Source of the DNA: Chloroflexi bacterium 44-23
GTDB lineage: Bacteria > Chloroflexota > Anaerolineae > Anaerolineales > Anaerolineaceae
DNA length: 64,000 bases
Assembly (NCBI GenBank): GCA_001899005.1
Contig: MKUW01000028.1
Span: forward strand, 340,101 to 404,100
Direction: 5' to 3'
A program made the translations under genes and the position numbers. Under the pieces are notes generated by a model that worked only from the letters and a program-made list of their open reading frames with translations, did not search any database and had not been told where the DNA came from. Below, in pieces: positions 33,573-41,683 of this stretch (positions are counted from its first letter, which is position 1; the number at the start of each line of letters is the position of its first letter).

Positions 33573-35096
33573 TTAGATGGAATAATTACGTTTAAAATAC
33601 TCTTTCAAAGTGGAATCCAGATCAAGGTATCGCCGAAAAAAGATTTCATATTGAGCGGAATCTTTAGACGGAAAAGTTCGCGATTTAATCTGAACCATTT
33701 TTTGACATCCTTCTTCGATTGTTTCAAATACATTGACTGCTACTCCTCCTAAAATAGCATTTCCCACCAGCGCTGTGTCCCCGTTCTCAAGTTTAACAAT
33801 CGGTACATTCAACACATCTGCCTTAATCTGATTCCAGATGTGACTGCGAGATGCCCCGCCGCCTGTACGTATTTCCTTAACAAAAACACCTGCATGCTGA
33901 ATCATTTCAATATTTTGGCGTAGCATAAAAGCTACCGCTTCTTGGATCGCGCGCACAAAATGACTTTTTGTGTGACTTAATGTAAATCCAGTGAATGAGC
34001 CACGGGCAAACGGATTACTTTCCGGACTAAAAGCACCCATAAGGTGCGGCAACATTACCAACCCGTCAGAACCCGCTGGAATTTGTGCAGACATTTCGTT
34101 CATTTTCTCATAATAATCAAGTTCGGTTTGGATTGTTTCACTCTGATTATGGATTAGAAAAAAATTATCCTTAAACCATTTGAAAGCCATTCCTGCAGTC
34201 GGACAAACAGGTACAAAAAGATACATACCGTCTATACTATGAACATAAACCGGGGTTTGATGCTTGTCATCGATTAAAGGGTTATCAATACATACCTGAA
34301 TTGCAAGTGCAGCGCCAGTGGTTTCTGAAACAACACCTTCTTTGATAGTACCGGCTCCAATCGCGCCAACCGATTGGTCCATACCACCACATACTACAGC
34401 GATTGGAGTTGGTAGGTTTAGAGCATCCATTGATTCTTTAGTTAGCCTTCCAGCAATGGATCCAGGTTTTTGAATGGATGCCAATTTCTCTTTTTCAATG
34501 CCGATTTCATCGAGGGCGTCTTGCCACCACTCATGTCTGTTGATATCAAAGTATAAAGTCGTACAACTTATTGAACCATCTGTTACATAATGCCCAGTTA
34601 ATCGATAAATCAGATAGTCCTGCACCAATAAGAATTTCGCAGTCCGTGCGAATAAGGCTGGTTCATTTTCTTTGAGCCACAGGATTTTACAGGCTGGCCA
34701 GGTAGGGATTATTTCAGGGATACCTGTATGCTCGTATGCATCTTTTCCGAGGACTGTATCTAAATATTCAGCTTGCTTAACTGCCCTGTTATCTATCCAA
34801 ACAATGGCATTTAATAAAGGCTTTCCCACTTCATCCAGTACAATTATTGTTTCTCCCTGGCTAGAAACAGTTATGGCAACAATCCCATTAGACTCAATCC
34901 CAGATTTGGAAATTACCTGCCGCAGTGTACTGACAGAAGCCAACCAATACGTTTCAGGGTCTAATTCAGCTCTTTCCGCTGCTGGAGTTAATAAAAGATA
35001 TTCCTGTGCAGCAATTGAAAGGCATCTCCCTTCAGAATCAAAAAGACCTGCTTTAACAGAGGTTGTTCCAATATCAAGTGAAAGCAGATATTTCAT
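33573..35096 (-). CDS. FGGY-family carbohydrate kinase
   Basis: 507 residues. The N-terminal ATPase fold has LSLDIGTTSVKAGLFD. Mid-protein is AVVCGGMDQSVGAIGAGTIK near residue 250, and the C-terminal signature is EIRTGGGASRSHIWNQIKAD near residue 420. These place it in the FGGY family (xylulokinase/gluconokinase-like). It phosphorylates a ketose or polyol with ATP. The ATG at 35096 is preferred: it begins one base after the aldolase stop codon (35098-35100), consistent with translational coupling, whereas the in-frame TTG at 35111 would overlap. Substrate assignment within FGGY is not reliable from sequence. Confidence 0.9.
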   Translation of the reverse strand: MKYLLSLDIGTTSVKAGLFDSEGRCLSIAAQEYLLLTPAAERAELDPETYWLASVSTLRQVISKSGIESNGIVAITVSSQGETIIVLDEVGKPLLNAIVWIDNRAVKQAEYLDTVLGKDAYEHTGIPEIIPTWPACKILWLKENEPALFARTAKFLLVQDYLIYRLTGHYVTDGSISCTTLYFDINRHEWWQDALDEIGIEKEKLASIQKPGSIAGRLTKESMDALNLPTPIAVVCGGMDQSVGAIGAGTIKEGVVSETTGAALAIQVCIDNPLIDDKHQTPVYVHSIDGMYLFVPVCPTAGMAFKWFKDNFFLIHNQSETIQTELDYYEKMNEMSAQIPAGSDGLVMLPHLMGAFSPESNPFARGSFTGFTLSHTKSHFVRAIQEAVAFMLRQNIEMIQHAGVFVKEIRTGGGASRSHIWNQIKADVLNVPIVKLENGDTALVGNAILGGVAVNVFETIEEGCQKMVQIKSRTFPSKDSAQYEIFFRRYLDLDSTLKEYFKRNYSI

Positions 35097-35097
35097 A

Positions 35098-35916
35098 CTA
35101 TGAGAGTCCAAATTTTGCTGCGACGATCTGCGGGGTTTTCTTCGCTTTTACCACTTCCATTAAAGCATCCAAAAATCTTTCAGGGCTTTTAGCTTGCAGA
35201 ACGTTCCGTCCAAACACGATTCCTCGGGCCCCGGCGTTGATAGCATCATATGCCAATTGTAAAGCATCGATTTCACGGGGGGTTTTCTTGGCACCCAATG
35301 CCAGAACAGGAACCGGCGTAGCCTTGGTAATTTCTCCAAACTTTTGACCGGTGTAAAAAGTTTTTACCAGATCAGCACCTAATTCTGCCGCCATACGACA
35401 TCCAATATAAACAGCTTCCTGCAAATCCTCAGGGAGAGTATCATCACCACCGGTAGGATAGACTTCTCCTACCATGGGGATACCAAGTGCTTTCTTTTGA
35501 GAAACACATTCCGAAAAAATTTCTACATTGTGTGCATCTTCGCTTTCATCGGGGTTTTGCAATGTTAAGCTGCCAATAACAAGATCGGCACCTTCAGATA
35601 CAGCTTCGGCAACACTAGTCATCATAACGCTATGAGAGTGTTTGTATTTCCATTGAGCAGCGTAGTTTGAACCCCAGTTTAGGCGAATGATCAAACGAGG
35701 TGCATCACGCTTATAAAAGACATCTTGGCAATGGGCCGGCATCCCAGGTCCCATCAAAATTGCATCAGCACCGGCGATTGAACCAATGACTGAAGGAAGG
35801 TCAATCATTCCTGGTAATGGGCCAAAATATAACCCATGATCTACTGCGACAATGACAATGTTATCAGCTCCGTCAAACAACTTTGCCAAGCGAATTTGTT
35901 CACCTGTTGTTGGCAT
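35098..35916 (-). CDS. Class I aldolase (DeoC/LsrF/FbaB family)
   Basis: 272 residues, TIM barrel. IVAVDHGLYFGPLPG near residue 22 resembles the family's substrate-binding loop. A Schiff-base lysine is expected in ADLVKTFYTG near residue 180, and the phosphate-binding end is AGARGIVFGRNVLQA near residue 228. It is closest in layout to LsrF and archaeal-type class I fructose-bisphosphate aldolases. It would cleave the ketose phosphate made by the adjacent kinase into dihydroxyacetone phosphate and an aldehyde, or transfer an acyl unit as LsrF does. It overlaps nothing and ends one base before the kinase start. Confidence 0.85.
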   Translation of the reverse strand: MPTTGEQIRLAKLFDGADNIVIVAVDHGLYFGPLPGMIDLPSVIGSIAGADAILMGPGMPAHCQDVFYKRDAPRLIIRLNWGSNYAAQWKYKHSHSVMMTSVAEAVSEGADLVIGSLTLQNPDESEDAHNVEIFSECVSQKKALGIPMVGEVYPTGGDDTLPEDLQEAVYIGCRMAAELGADLVKTFYTGQKFGEITKATPVPVLALGAKKTPREIDALQLAYDAINAGARGIVFGRNVLQAKSPERFLDALMEVVKAKKTPQIVAAKFGLS

Positions 35917-35984
35917 ATCAAATCTCCTTGATTCGATTCATATTTCTAAATACGTAAATGGTTCCCGTTTTTTTATATAAACCA

Positions 35985-36012
35985 TGGGGGGTGGTTTTTC
36001 AATCACCCCCCA
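35985..36012 (-). promoter_or_regulatory. Intercistronic hairpin after the binding-protein gene
   Basis: Perfect 9-bp stem TGGGGGGTG/CACCCCCCA with a 10-nt loop, 14 bp beyond the stop of the solute-binding protein gene. There is no T-tract. Such hairpins often protect the 3' end of the abundant binding-protein message and lower expression of downstream genes. Confidence 0.6.
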
Positions 36013-36025
36013 CCTTTACCACTAC

Positions 36026-37135
36026 TTATTGGGCAATTTGATTCCAACCATCAGAAATCTTTACAGCAGCATCGGCTAAAGCCACAAAATCTTTCGGGAA
36101 GACTACAGTGTTATACGATTCTTTGGGTGGAAATTTCGCCAGTAAATCTGCTGGCAAAGTGACGCTGTCTCGAATAGGATGCACAAAACCATTGGCATAT
36201 GCTAACTGGCCATCATCCGAATATTCTGTTTCGATTAAAAGTTTGGCAGCGTTCACATGAGGCGCACCAGCTGTGATGAACTGAATATACAGACCAGCCA
36301 CTGTTCCATCCGAGGGAATAACGATGTCCAGGTCCATTCCGAGTGATTCTCTTTTACTAAGGCCATCGAAGTCCCAGAAGAGGGAAATAGGACACTCCCC
36401 CTTTTCGATATTAGAAGTGCTTGGTCCTACCGCTCGCAGTTGGCCAGCATCAATTAACTTCTTGAAGAAGTCGATGCCAGGCTGAGGATTGTTTTCATCA
36501 CCGCCGTTGGCAAAAGCAGCAGCCAATACCACCATATTAGCTGTAGCAGATTCACGTGGATCACGCATACAAATCGTATCTTGGTATTCCGGCTTGAGTA
36601 AATCCTGCCAGGTTTGTGGTGCATTCGGAACGAGGCTGGAATTTATTGTAAATGCAATCGCCCCCCAGTAAGCAGCTGACCAACGACCCTCAATATCTTT
36701 GGCGTAATCCGGAAGCTCATCCCAATAAGCGTGCTTATACGGTTGAGAAAGTCCCTCCTCATTAACAACTTGAGCAAAATTCAAGCCGAGGTCAGTGATA
36801 TCTGCCACTGGCGATTTGGCCTCTGCGCGTAGTGCAGCCAGGATTTCACCACTGGACATATCAGTGTCAGCATGAGGAATGCCATATTTTTCGGTGTATA
36901 ATGCCCATATACCACCATAGTTTACCCAGTCATCGGGCAGGCCATAGGAAATAATCGTACCTTCAGCTTTCGCATCTGCAATCAATTTTGCCATAGGGTC
37001 CACTGTCGTTACCTCAGTTGCTGCAGGTACATTTGTTGGAGCTGTTGTGGGAGCTACGGTAGGGGTGCTACAGGCAGCCAGCAGCATGGACAAAACCAGA
37101 ACTGTGCTTAACAAAATAAAGAATTTTCTAAACAT
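36026..37135 (-). CDS. ABC transporter substrate-binding lipoprotein (FbpA/AfuA-like)
   Basis: 369 residues. The ATG at 37135 follows an AGGAGG-type SD and opens a lipoprotein signal (FFILLSTVLVLSMLLAACS, lipobox LLAAC), preferred over the start at 37204. A Thr/Pro-rich linker is followed by the binding fold: AKAEGTIISYGLPDDW, AYWGAIAFTINSSLVPNAPQ, TWQDLLKPEYQ and CPISLFWDF. The TWxDLLxPE motif and overall order match the iron/thiamine/phosphonate/sugar-phosphate group (FbpA, ThiB, AfuA), not the classical sugar group with ROK-like partners. It would deliver substrate to the permeases at 39827-41515. The ligand is unknown; a phosphorylated or acidic sugar would fit the operon. Confidence 0.88.
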   Translation of the reverse strand: MFRKFFILLSTVLVLSMLLAACSTPTVAPTTAPTNVPAATEVTTVDPMAKLIADAKAEGTIISYGLPDDWVNYGGIWALYTEKYGIPHADTDMSSGEILAALRAEAKSPVADITDLGLNFAQVVNEEGLSQPYKHAYWDELPDYAKDIEGRWSAAYWGAIAFTINSSLVPNAPQTWQDLLKPEYQDTICMRDPRESATANMVVLAAAFANGGDENNPQPGIDFFKKLIDAGQLRAVGPSTSNIEKGECPISLFWDFDGLSKRESLGMDLDIVIPSDGTVAGLYIQFITAGAPHVNAAKLLIETEYSDDGQLAYANGFVHPIRDSVTLPADLLAKFPPKESYNTVVFPKDFVALADAAVKISDGWNQIAQ

Positions 37136-37246
37136 TTTTCCTCCTAAAAATCTTTTCATTTTTATGATTGACCGCATAAAAGCCGGCCATTTTCTCAAAT
37201 TCAAAGTAGTAGAGACATCCTCCTTTCTATTTTCTCCAACGAATTT

Positions 37247-38755
37247 CTAAACACTTGATGTTGTTTCCACTTCTAAACCGCTGATTAGCACTTCGGCTGA
37301 TTTATGGCGAACAGTTAGTAAGTGCGAAGTAGGGTCAAAATGCCAGCTCCCGTTGGAATTGGTGTTGATTGATTGTGCCATTTTCTCAGTTCCACAATAT
37401 ACCTCACGTGGAGTAAAACTCAGCTTTAATAGCTGGCAACCTGTCGTATCAAAAGTTCGATAACAAATCTTCTTGCTGCCATACTCGATTTTTTGAATTA
37501 CAGTAGAGGACTCTAACATATGGTCCGAATCCTCAGGTGCCAAAGAGGGAATTGAAGCCATCACATCGATAAAATGCGGAACATAATCAAAATAGCCATC
37601 AGTGAACCAGCACTGATTGTAGTAATCCGGCCGATCAACACCAACTGTGACTGCGCCATCTTCATTCGCCATGTAGCTAGCCCAATTTAGCGCTCGAACT
37701 GCCATTTCGTAGTAAATTTCGTCACGGCTGATTTTGTACCAGTTGGCGCAAAGAGATGCGAAGCGGGCGGTATGGCTGCCCATTACAACGAAGCAATACT
37801 TTTGTTCGCGAATTGGGATGGCAGAAAAGAAAGGTGTAGCACCAAATATCTTGCGCACCCACTCGATTAGCGCAGGTACGTGGGATCGCCAATCCGCATC
37901 CAGCTCGTGGTTATGCAGAAGATAGCGAGCAGTCTCCAGGGGGGATAGCTGATCACGATTCTCATTGGTCGGGTCAATCCTTATATCTTCGAAATAACCT
38001 TTCCAAAAGTTGTTTCTTAGTGGGTATTTTTCTATCCAACGCCAAACTTGTTCTATTGCTCCCTGATAGCCGTCAAAGCCTAATCGATCAAGTTCTGCAA
38101 ACAGGCGTATGAGTTGGATCATGTCAGCGCTGTAAGCTTCGATGACCTTTCCATCTCGGACAGATACGCGGAAGGGAACCGGTGAATTATACTCATCACC
38201 ATATTTTAGATGTTTAAGCAACACATTTGCACAATCCTGACCGGCTTGCAAATACTTTTCCTCACCACTCATCTCATAGAAATCGATAAATGCACGGCCA
38301 GCTTGAGCGATCTTATCCGCTTCAGTTACATATGCACCATCAGCACGGGCACCAAAATACAACCCCTTTCCAGGTTCAGCGGAAGCAAATGGAGCTTTTC
38401 CCCAGTCAAACTTGTCAGGAGTACGCTGAGTGATTAGGCAATCCAGCATGCTACGTACAATCTCAATATGCTGTGCGTCGCCGGAATAGGGATAATATTT
38501 AAGTAAGGTGGTGACAGCCCATGCAAACTTCCCTGCAGGGTTATCTGGCCAGCGTGTGGGACGCAATGGATCAATCCAAAAGCAAGAATAGACAAGATAC
38601 CAGGGTAAGCCACTCTCTTCATCAATTGGGCAGTTCTTAATGAAATTCATCGCAAGCTGGATAACATGATCATATGGAGCCCAAGGCTCTAGCCTATCAT
38701 ACTGATCGAGTACTATTTCGTGTTCATTGATAAAGTACATTGTCCAAAATTCCAT
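37247..38755 (-). CDS. Cytosolic (alpha/alpha)6-barrel enzyme, possible glycosidase or epimerase
   Basis: 502 residues, no signal peptide. Repeating amphipathic helices with aromatic/acidic loops (LYFGARADGAYVTEADKIAQ, NNFWKGYFEDIRID, FTDGYFDYVPHFIDVM) indicate a six-hairpin toroid as in GH88/GH105, AGE epimerases and related families. A short beta-rich C-terminal domain (residues ~420-502) follows. The ATG at 38755 shares one base with the TAA of the ATPase gene (TAATG), so it is translationally coupled. The position between transporter ATPase and binding protein implies it acts on the imported compound, perhaps removing a glycosyl or uronyl group before the isomerase. I cannot assign a family number with confidence. 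Confidence 0.7.
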   Translation of the reverse strand: MEFWTMYFINEHEIVLDQYDRLEPWAPYDHVIQLAMNFIKNCPIDEESGLPWYLVYSCFWIDPLRPTRWPDNPAGKFAWAVTTLLKYYPYSGDAQHIEIVRSMLDCLITQRTPDKFDWGKAPFASAEPGKGLYFGARADGAYVTEADKIAQAGRAFIDFYEMSGEEKYLQAGQDCANVLLKHLKYGDEYNSPVPFRVSVRDGKVIEAYSADMIQLIRLFAELDRLGFDGYQGAIEQVWRWIEKYPLRNNFWKGYFEDIRIDPTNENRDQLSPLETARYLLHNHELDADWRSHVPALIEWVRKIFGATPFFSAIPIREQKYCFVVMGSHTARFASLCANWYKISRDEIYYEMAVRALNWASYMANEDGAVTVGVDRPDYYNQCWFTDGYFDYVPHFIDVMASIPSLAPEDSDHMLESSTVIQKIEYGSKKICYRTFDTTGCQLLKLSFTPREVYCGTEKMAQSINTNSNGSWHFDPTSHLLTVRHKSAEVLISGLEVETTSSV

Positions 38756-39813
38756 TACTCCGCCATAACTTGACAATATTCGGGATCAAAGCTTAACCAC
38801 ACATGCTGATTATGAGTAACAGGAGCACGACTGCTTATACTAACATCTGCAGTAATGATTTTCCCTGAGGCATTAATGCCAAGGCGAGTAATGGCACCAT
38901 GGAAGGTAATAGTGTCAATTTTACCTTCAAACACATTTTGCGTATCTCTGCCAGGAGGTTGATCGTAAATTTCCACATTTTCAGGACGCACCAGCAATAC
39001 CACCTTTACGCCGGTAGCCAACTTTCCCACACGAGTGCTATAGATATTGATTTCATCACACTGCACATGAGAAGAGTCACTGACGAACCCATGAAATTCA
39101 TTGGCTGTACCAATAAATGTAGCGACAAAGCGTGTGTTTGGTTTGCGATAGATCTCTTGCGGTGACCCAACCTGCTCGATGAGACCGTTATTCATTACCA
39201 CCACCACATCCGAGATAGAAAGTGCTTCTTCTTGATCATGAGTAACATAGACCGTGGTTATACCCAGATCCGACTGAATTCTGCGAATTTCACCACGTAA
39301 TACAACGCGCACTTCAGCATCCAGGGCAGAAAGCGGTTCATCCAGCAGCAGCACTCTAGGTTCGATCGCCAAGGCACGTGCAAGAGCAATCCGCTGTCTT
39401 TGCCCTCCTGAAAGCTGATGAGGGTAGCGTTTAGCAGTATTTTCCAAACGGATTAGTGAGAGGACATTTTCTGCCCTTCTAATCATTTCATCTTTCGGAC
39501 GGCGCTGCATTTTTAATCCGAACATGATGTTTTCGCGAACATTCATATTTGGAAAGAGAGCGTAGGCCTGGAAAACCATACCAATATCACGCTTATTTGG
39601 TGGAATGTTGGAAATATCAACTCCATCCAAAAAAATGGTACCCGTATCAGGAATTTCAAAGCCGGCAATCATTCGTAAGGTGGTGGTTTTGCCACAACCA
39701 GAAGGCCCTAAGAAAGAGACTAGCTGTCCTTTCTCAATGTTCAGATTAAAGTCTTTTACTGCTACGACATTTTCAAAATTTTTAGAAATGTTAGTCAAAC
39801 TTAGATATGCCAT
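38755..39813 (-). CDS. ABC transporter ATP-binding protein (PotA/FbpC type)
   Basis: 352 residues. Walker A GPSGCGKTTTL near residue 36, Q-loop VFQAYALFPN, signature LSGGQRQRIALARAL near residue 132, Walker B LLLDEPLSALD near residue 155, and switch VTHDQEEAL. The C-terminal TOBE domain (residues ~270-352, with VVLLVRPENVEI) is typical of MalK/PotA/FbpC importers. It energises the two permeases encoded immediately upstream. It ends with a TAATG overlap into the alpha/alpha-barrel gene. Confidence 0.95.
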   Translation of the reverse strand: MAYLSLTNISKNFENVVAVKDFNLNIEKGQLVSFLGPSGCGKTTTLRMIAGFEIPDTGTIFLDGVDISNIPPNKRDIGMVFQAYALFPNMNVRENIMFGLKMQRRPKDEMIRRAENVLSLIRLENTAKRYPHQLSGGQRQRIALARALAIEPRVLLLDEPLSALDAEVRVVLRGEIRRIQSDLGITTVYVTHDQEEALSISDVVVVMNNGLIEQVGSPQEIYRKPNTRFVATFIGTANEFHGFVSDSSHVQCDEINIYSTRVGKLATGVKVVLLVRPENVEIYDQPPGRDTQNVFEGKIDTITFHGAITRLGINASGKIITADVSISSRAPVTHNQHVWLSFDPEYCQVMAE

Positions 39814-39826
39814 AATGATTTCCCTA

Positions 39827-40648
39827 TTAGTGCGCTTTTATAACATCTTGTGAAGTTTTCATACCTTTACCTCCGACCCAAAGTATCAGTAATGAAACAA
39901 TCCACGCAATCGTAAAGGAGATAACTGAAAGCCCAGCGGCGATCGTTCCATCTTTACGGGTATATTCCACCAGCAACATTGGAAAAGTCTTAAACCCTGC
40001 TCCAACAATCAACCGGGCGAGTGTGAATTCTGCAAACACGGTGGCAAAAACTAGCAGACTGCCACTAAGGATTCCCGGTAAGATATTGGGTATTATCACC
40101 TTGACCAGGATATCAATGGTATTTGCACCCAGGCTTTGTGCGGCTTCTGTCAGTGTGGGGATATCAATAGCCTCAAGATTGTTGGAGACAGAACGGTACA
40201 TAAAGGGCATTGTGAAAACCACCATTGCAGAAGTTAAAAGAACAGGTGAACGATTGAGCGGTGCAAAATTGTATACCTGTACCAATGCAAGTGCCAGCAC
40301 CACCCCCGGGATGCCAAAGGGTAAAATCATGAGGATGTCAAGCAATGGTTTTGCTAAACGCACCTTAAGATGCACCCAATACACAGTGGGGACAATTAAT
40401 AATAATGAGACTAGCACTGATCCAAATGAAAGAACCAGAGAATTCTTTAACGTAATCAGGAAATAAGGGTTTTTCATTGCATCACGATAACCCTGCAAGG
40501 TATAACCTTCTGGAAGAATACTACGGTCCCAACGGGTCGCAATGGAAAATACATAGGTGGCAATGATCGGAATAATCATATACAACAAAAATAGTGTTAT
40601 AAAAATAATTTGACTTGCTGTGGGTTTTGATTTACGTGATATATCCAT
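39827..40648 (-). CDS. ABC transporter permease (PotC/PhnV-like)
   Basis: 273 residues with six TM helices. The EAA loop, which docks the ATPase, is visible as TLTEAAQSLGANTIDILVKV, followed by IIPNILPGILSGSL near residue 175. The N-terminus is short and charged, followed by TM1 (IIFITLFLLYMIIPIIATYV). It forms a heterodimer with the permease at 40652-41515. The two genes are 3 bp apart, and the ATPase gene follows after 13 bp. Confidence 0.93.
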   Translation of the reverse strand: MDISRKSKPTASQIIFITLFLLYMIIPIIATYVFSIATRWDRSILPEGYTLQGYRDAMKNPYFLITLKNSLVLSFGSVLVSLLLIVPTVYWVHLKVRLAKPLLDILMILPFGIPGVVLALALVQVYNFAPLNRSPVLLTSAMVVFTMPFMYRSVSNNLEAIDIPTLTEAAQSLGANTIDILVKVIIPNILPGILSGSLLVFATVFAEFTLARLIVGAGFKTFPMLLVEYTRKDGTIAAGLSVISFTIAWIVSLLILWVGGKGMKTSQDVIKAH

Positions 40649-40651
40649 GGA

Positions 40652-41515
40652 TTAATGTCTATTCCAACGTTCGGCTCGAATGATAGCAAGGCGATAGATA
40701 CCTATGCTAGTTCCCATGATTATCAGGGATAAAATTGCCATGGCCTGACCAATACCCGGATCGTGAAGCACTTCACCCGTTATAGTAAAGCCAATTTGCA
40801 GGGTAACCAGTGACAGACGTGAACCAGTCAGCGTGTAGGCGGTAGCATATGCTCCAAATGCGTTGGCAAAAAGGAGTACAAACCCGGCGATTAAAGAAGG
40901 TGCCAAAATAGGCAAACCGATATGCCACCAAAAAGCCGAGGTATCTGCACCTAAATTGGTGGCCGATTCACGCCATTCTTTTTTAATACCCCCAAAAGCC
41001 GGAATAATCAATAAGACCATCAGTGGAAGTTGAAAGTAAACATAGGCCAGAATTAAGCCTGAAAAGGAATAAATACTGAAAGCCGGGTATATCTTAAGGC
41101 CAAGGGATTTTAAGAAAAATTGGGTCACCAAACCATTCGAACCCAGTATGATGATGAAAGCGAACGCCAAAGGAGCACCGGCGAAATTTGTAGTGACATC
41201 AGAGAGGGTGATCAGCAAATTGCGAATTCGCTGTGACGGCCATCTGTAAATACTGTATCCGATAAACAACCCTGCCACAGTCCCAATCAATGCCGTTATG
41301 CCCGAAAGACGGATGCTGTTCCAAAACGATTTAAGATAAAGTGGTGCTAGAACTTGCTTGTAGTTACTCATAGTGAGTGTACCAGCCTTGGAAAAGACAC
41401 TGTCGCGTATCAAAAGTAGAATCGGCACAATCTCAAATGCCAGGCAAAATAAAAGAAAGGGTAATAAACCTAACCAGGCAGCTCGACGGTTTTTTTGCGA
41501 GATACTACGACGCAT
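40652..41515 (-). CDS. ABC transporter permease (PotB/PhnU-like)
   Basis: 287 residues from ATG 41515 (MRRSISQKNRRAAW); the longer frame from 41554 runs into the promoter. Six TM helices start with LGLLPFLLFCLAFEIVPILL. The EAA loop region WRESATNLGADTSAFWWHIG is near residue 195. It is the first gene of the catabolic operon and lies 31 nt from the predicted -10 at 41546-41551. It pairs with the downstream permease to form the membrane channel of the importer. Confidence 0.92.
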   Translation of the reverse strand: MRRSISQKNRRAAWLGLLPFLLFCLAFEIVPILLLIRDSVFSKAGTLTMSNYKQVLAPLYLKSFWNSIRLSGITALIGTVAGLFIGYSIYRWPSQRIRNLLITLSDVTTNFAGAPLAFAFIIILGSNGLVTQFFLKSLGLKIYPAFSIYSFSGLILAYVYFQLPLMVLLIIPAFGGIKKEWRESATNLGADTSAFWWHIGLPILAPSLIAGFVLLFANAFGAYATAYTLTGSRLSLVTLQIGFTITGEVLHDPGIGQAMAILSLIIMGTSIGIYRLAIIRAERWNRH

Positions 41516-41545
41516 TTTAATCACTTTTCGTTTAAGGATGACCTC

Positions 41546-41574
41546 AGTATACAACTATTTGTTTTGAAATGCAA
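41546..41574 (-). promoter_or_regulatory. Predicted promoter of the catabolic operon
   Basis: On the minus strand TTGCAT (41574-41569), 17-bp spacer, TATACT (41551-41546). The -10 is good and the -35 is weak. A tttgttttga repeat (41558-41567) lies inside the spacer and is a candidate repressor site. Confidence 0.55.
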
Positions 41575-41599
41575 TGGTTTTTGTTATGGATTAATACAT

Positions 41600-41628
41600 T
41601 TGACAGTTTGGTTTTGTTTTGATAAAAT
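41600..41628 (+). promoter_or_regulatory. Predicted promoter of the GHMP kinase gene
   Basis: TTGACA (41600-41605), 17-bp spacer, TAAAAT (41623-41628), a near-consensus sigma-70 promoter. The spacer ends in a second tttgttttga (41613-41622), identical to the one in the divergent promoter, which suggests common control by the DeoR-family protein. Confidence 0.7.
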
Positions 41629-41683
41629 CATAATCATAACATATACGAATTAATTACGTAAGAAAACTATTTGGAGACTCCTA

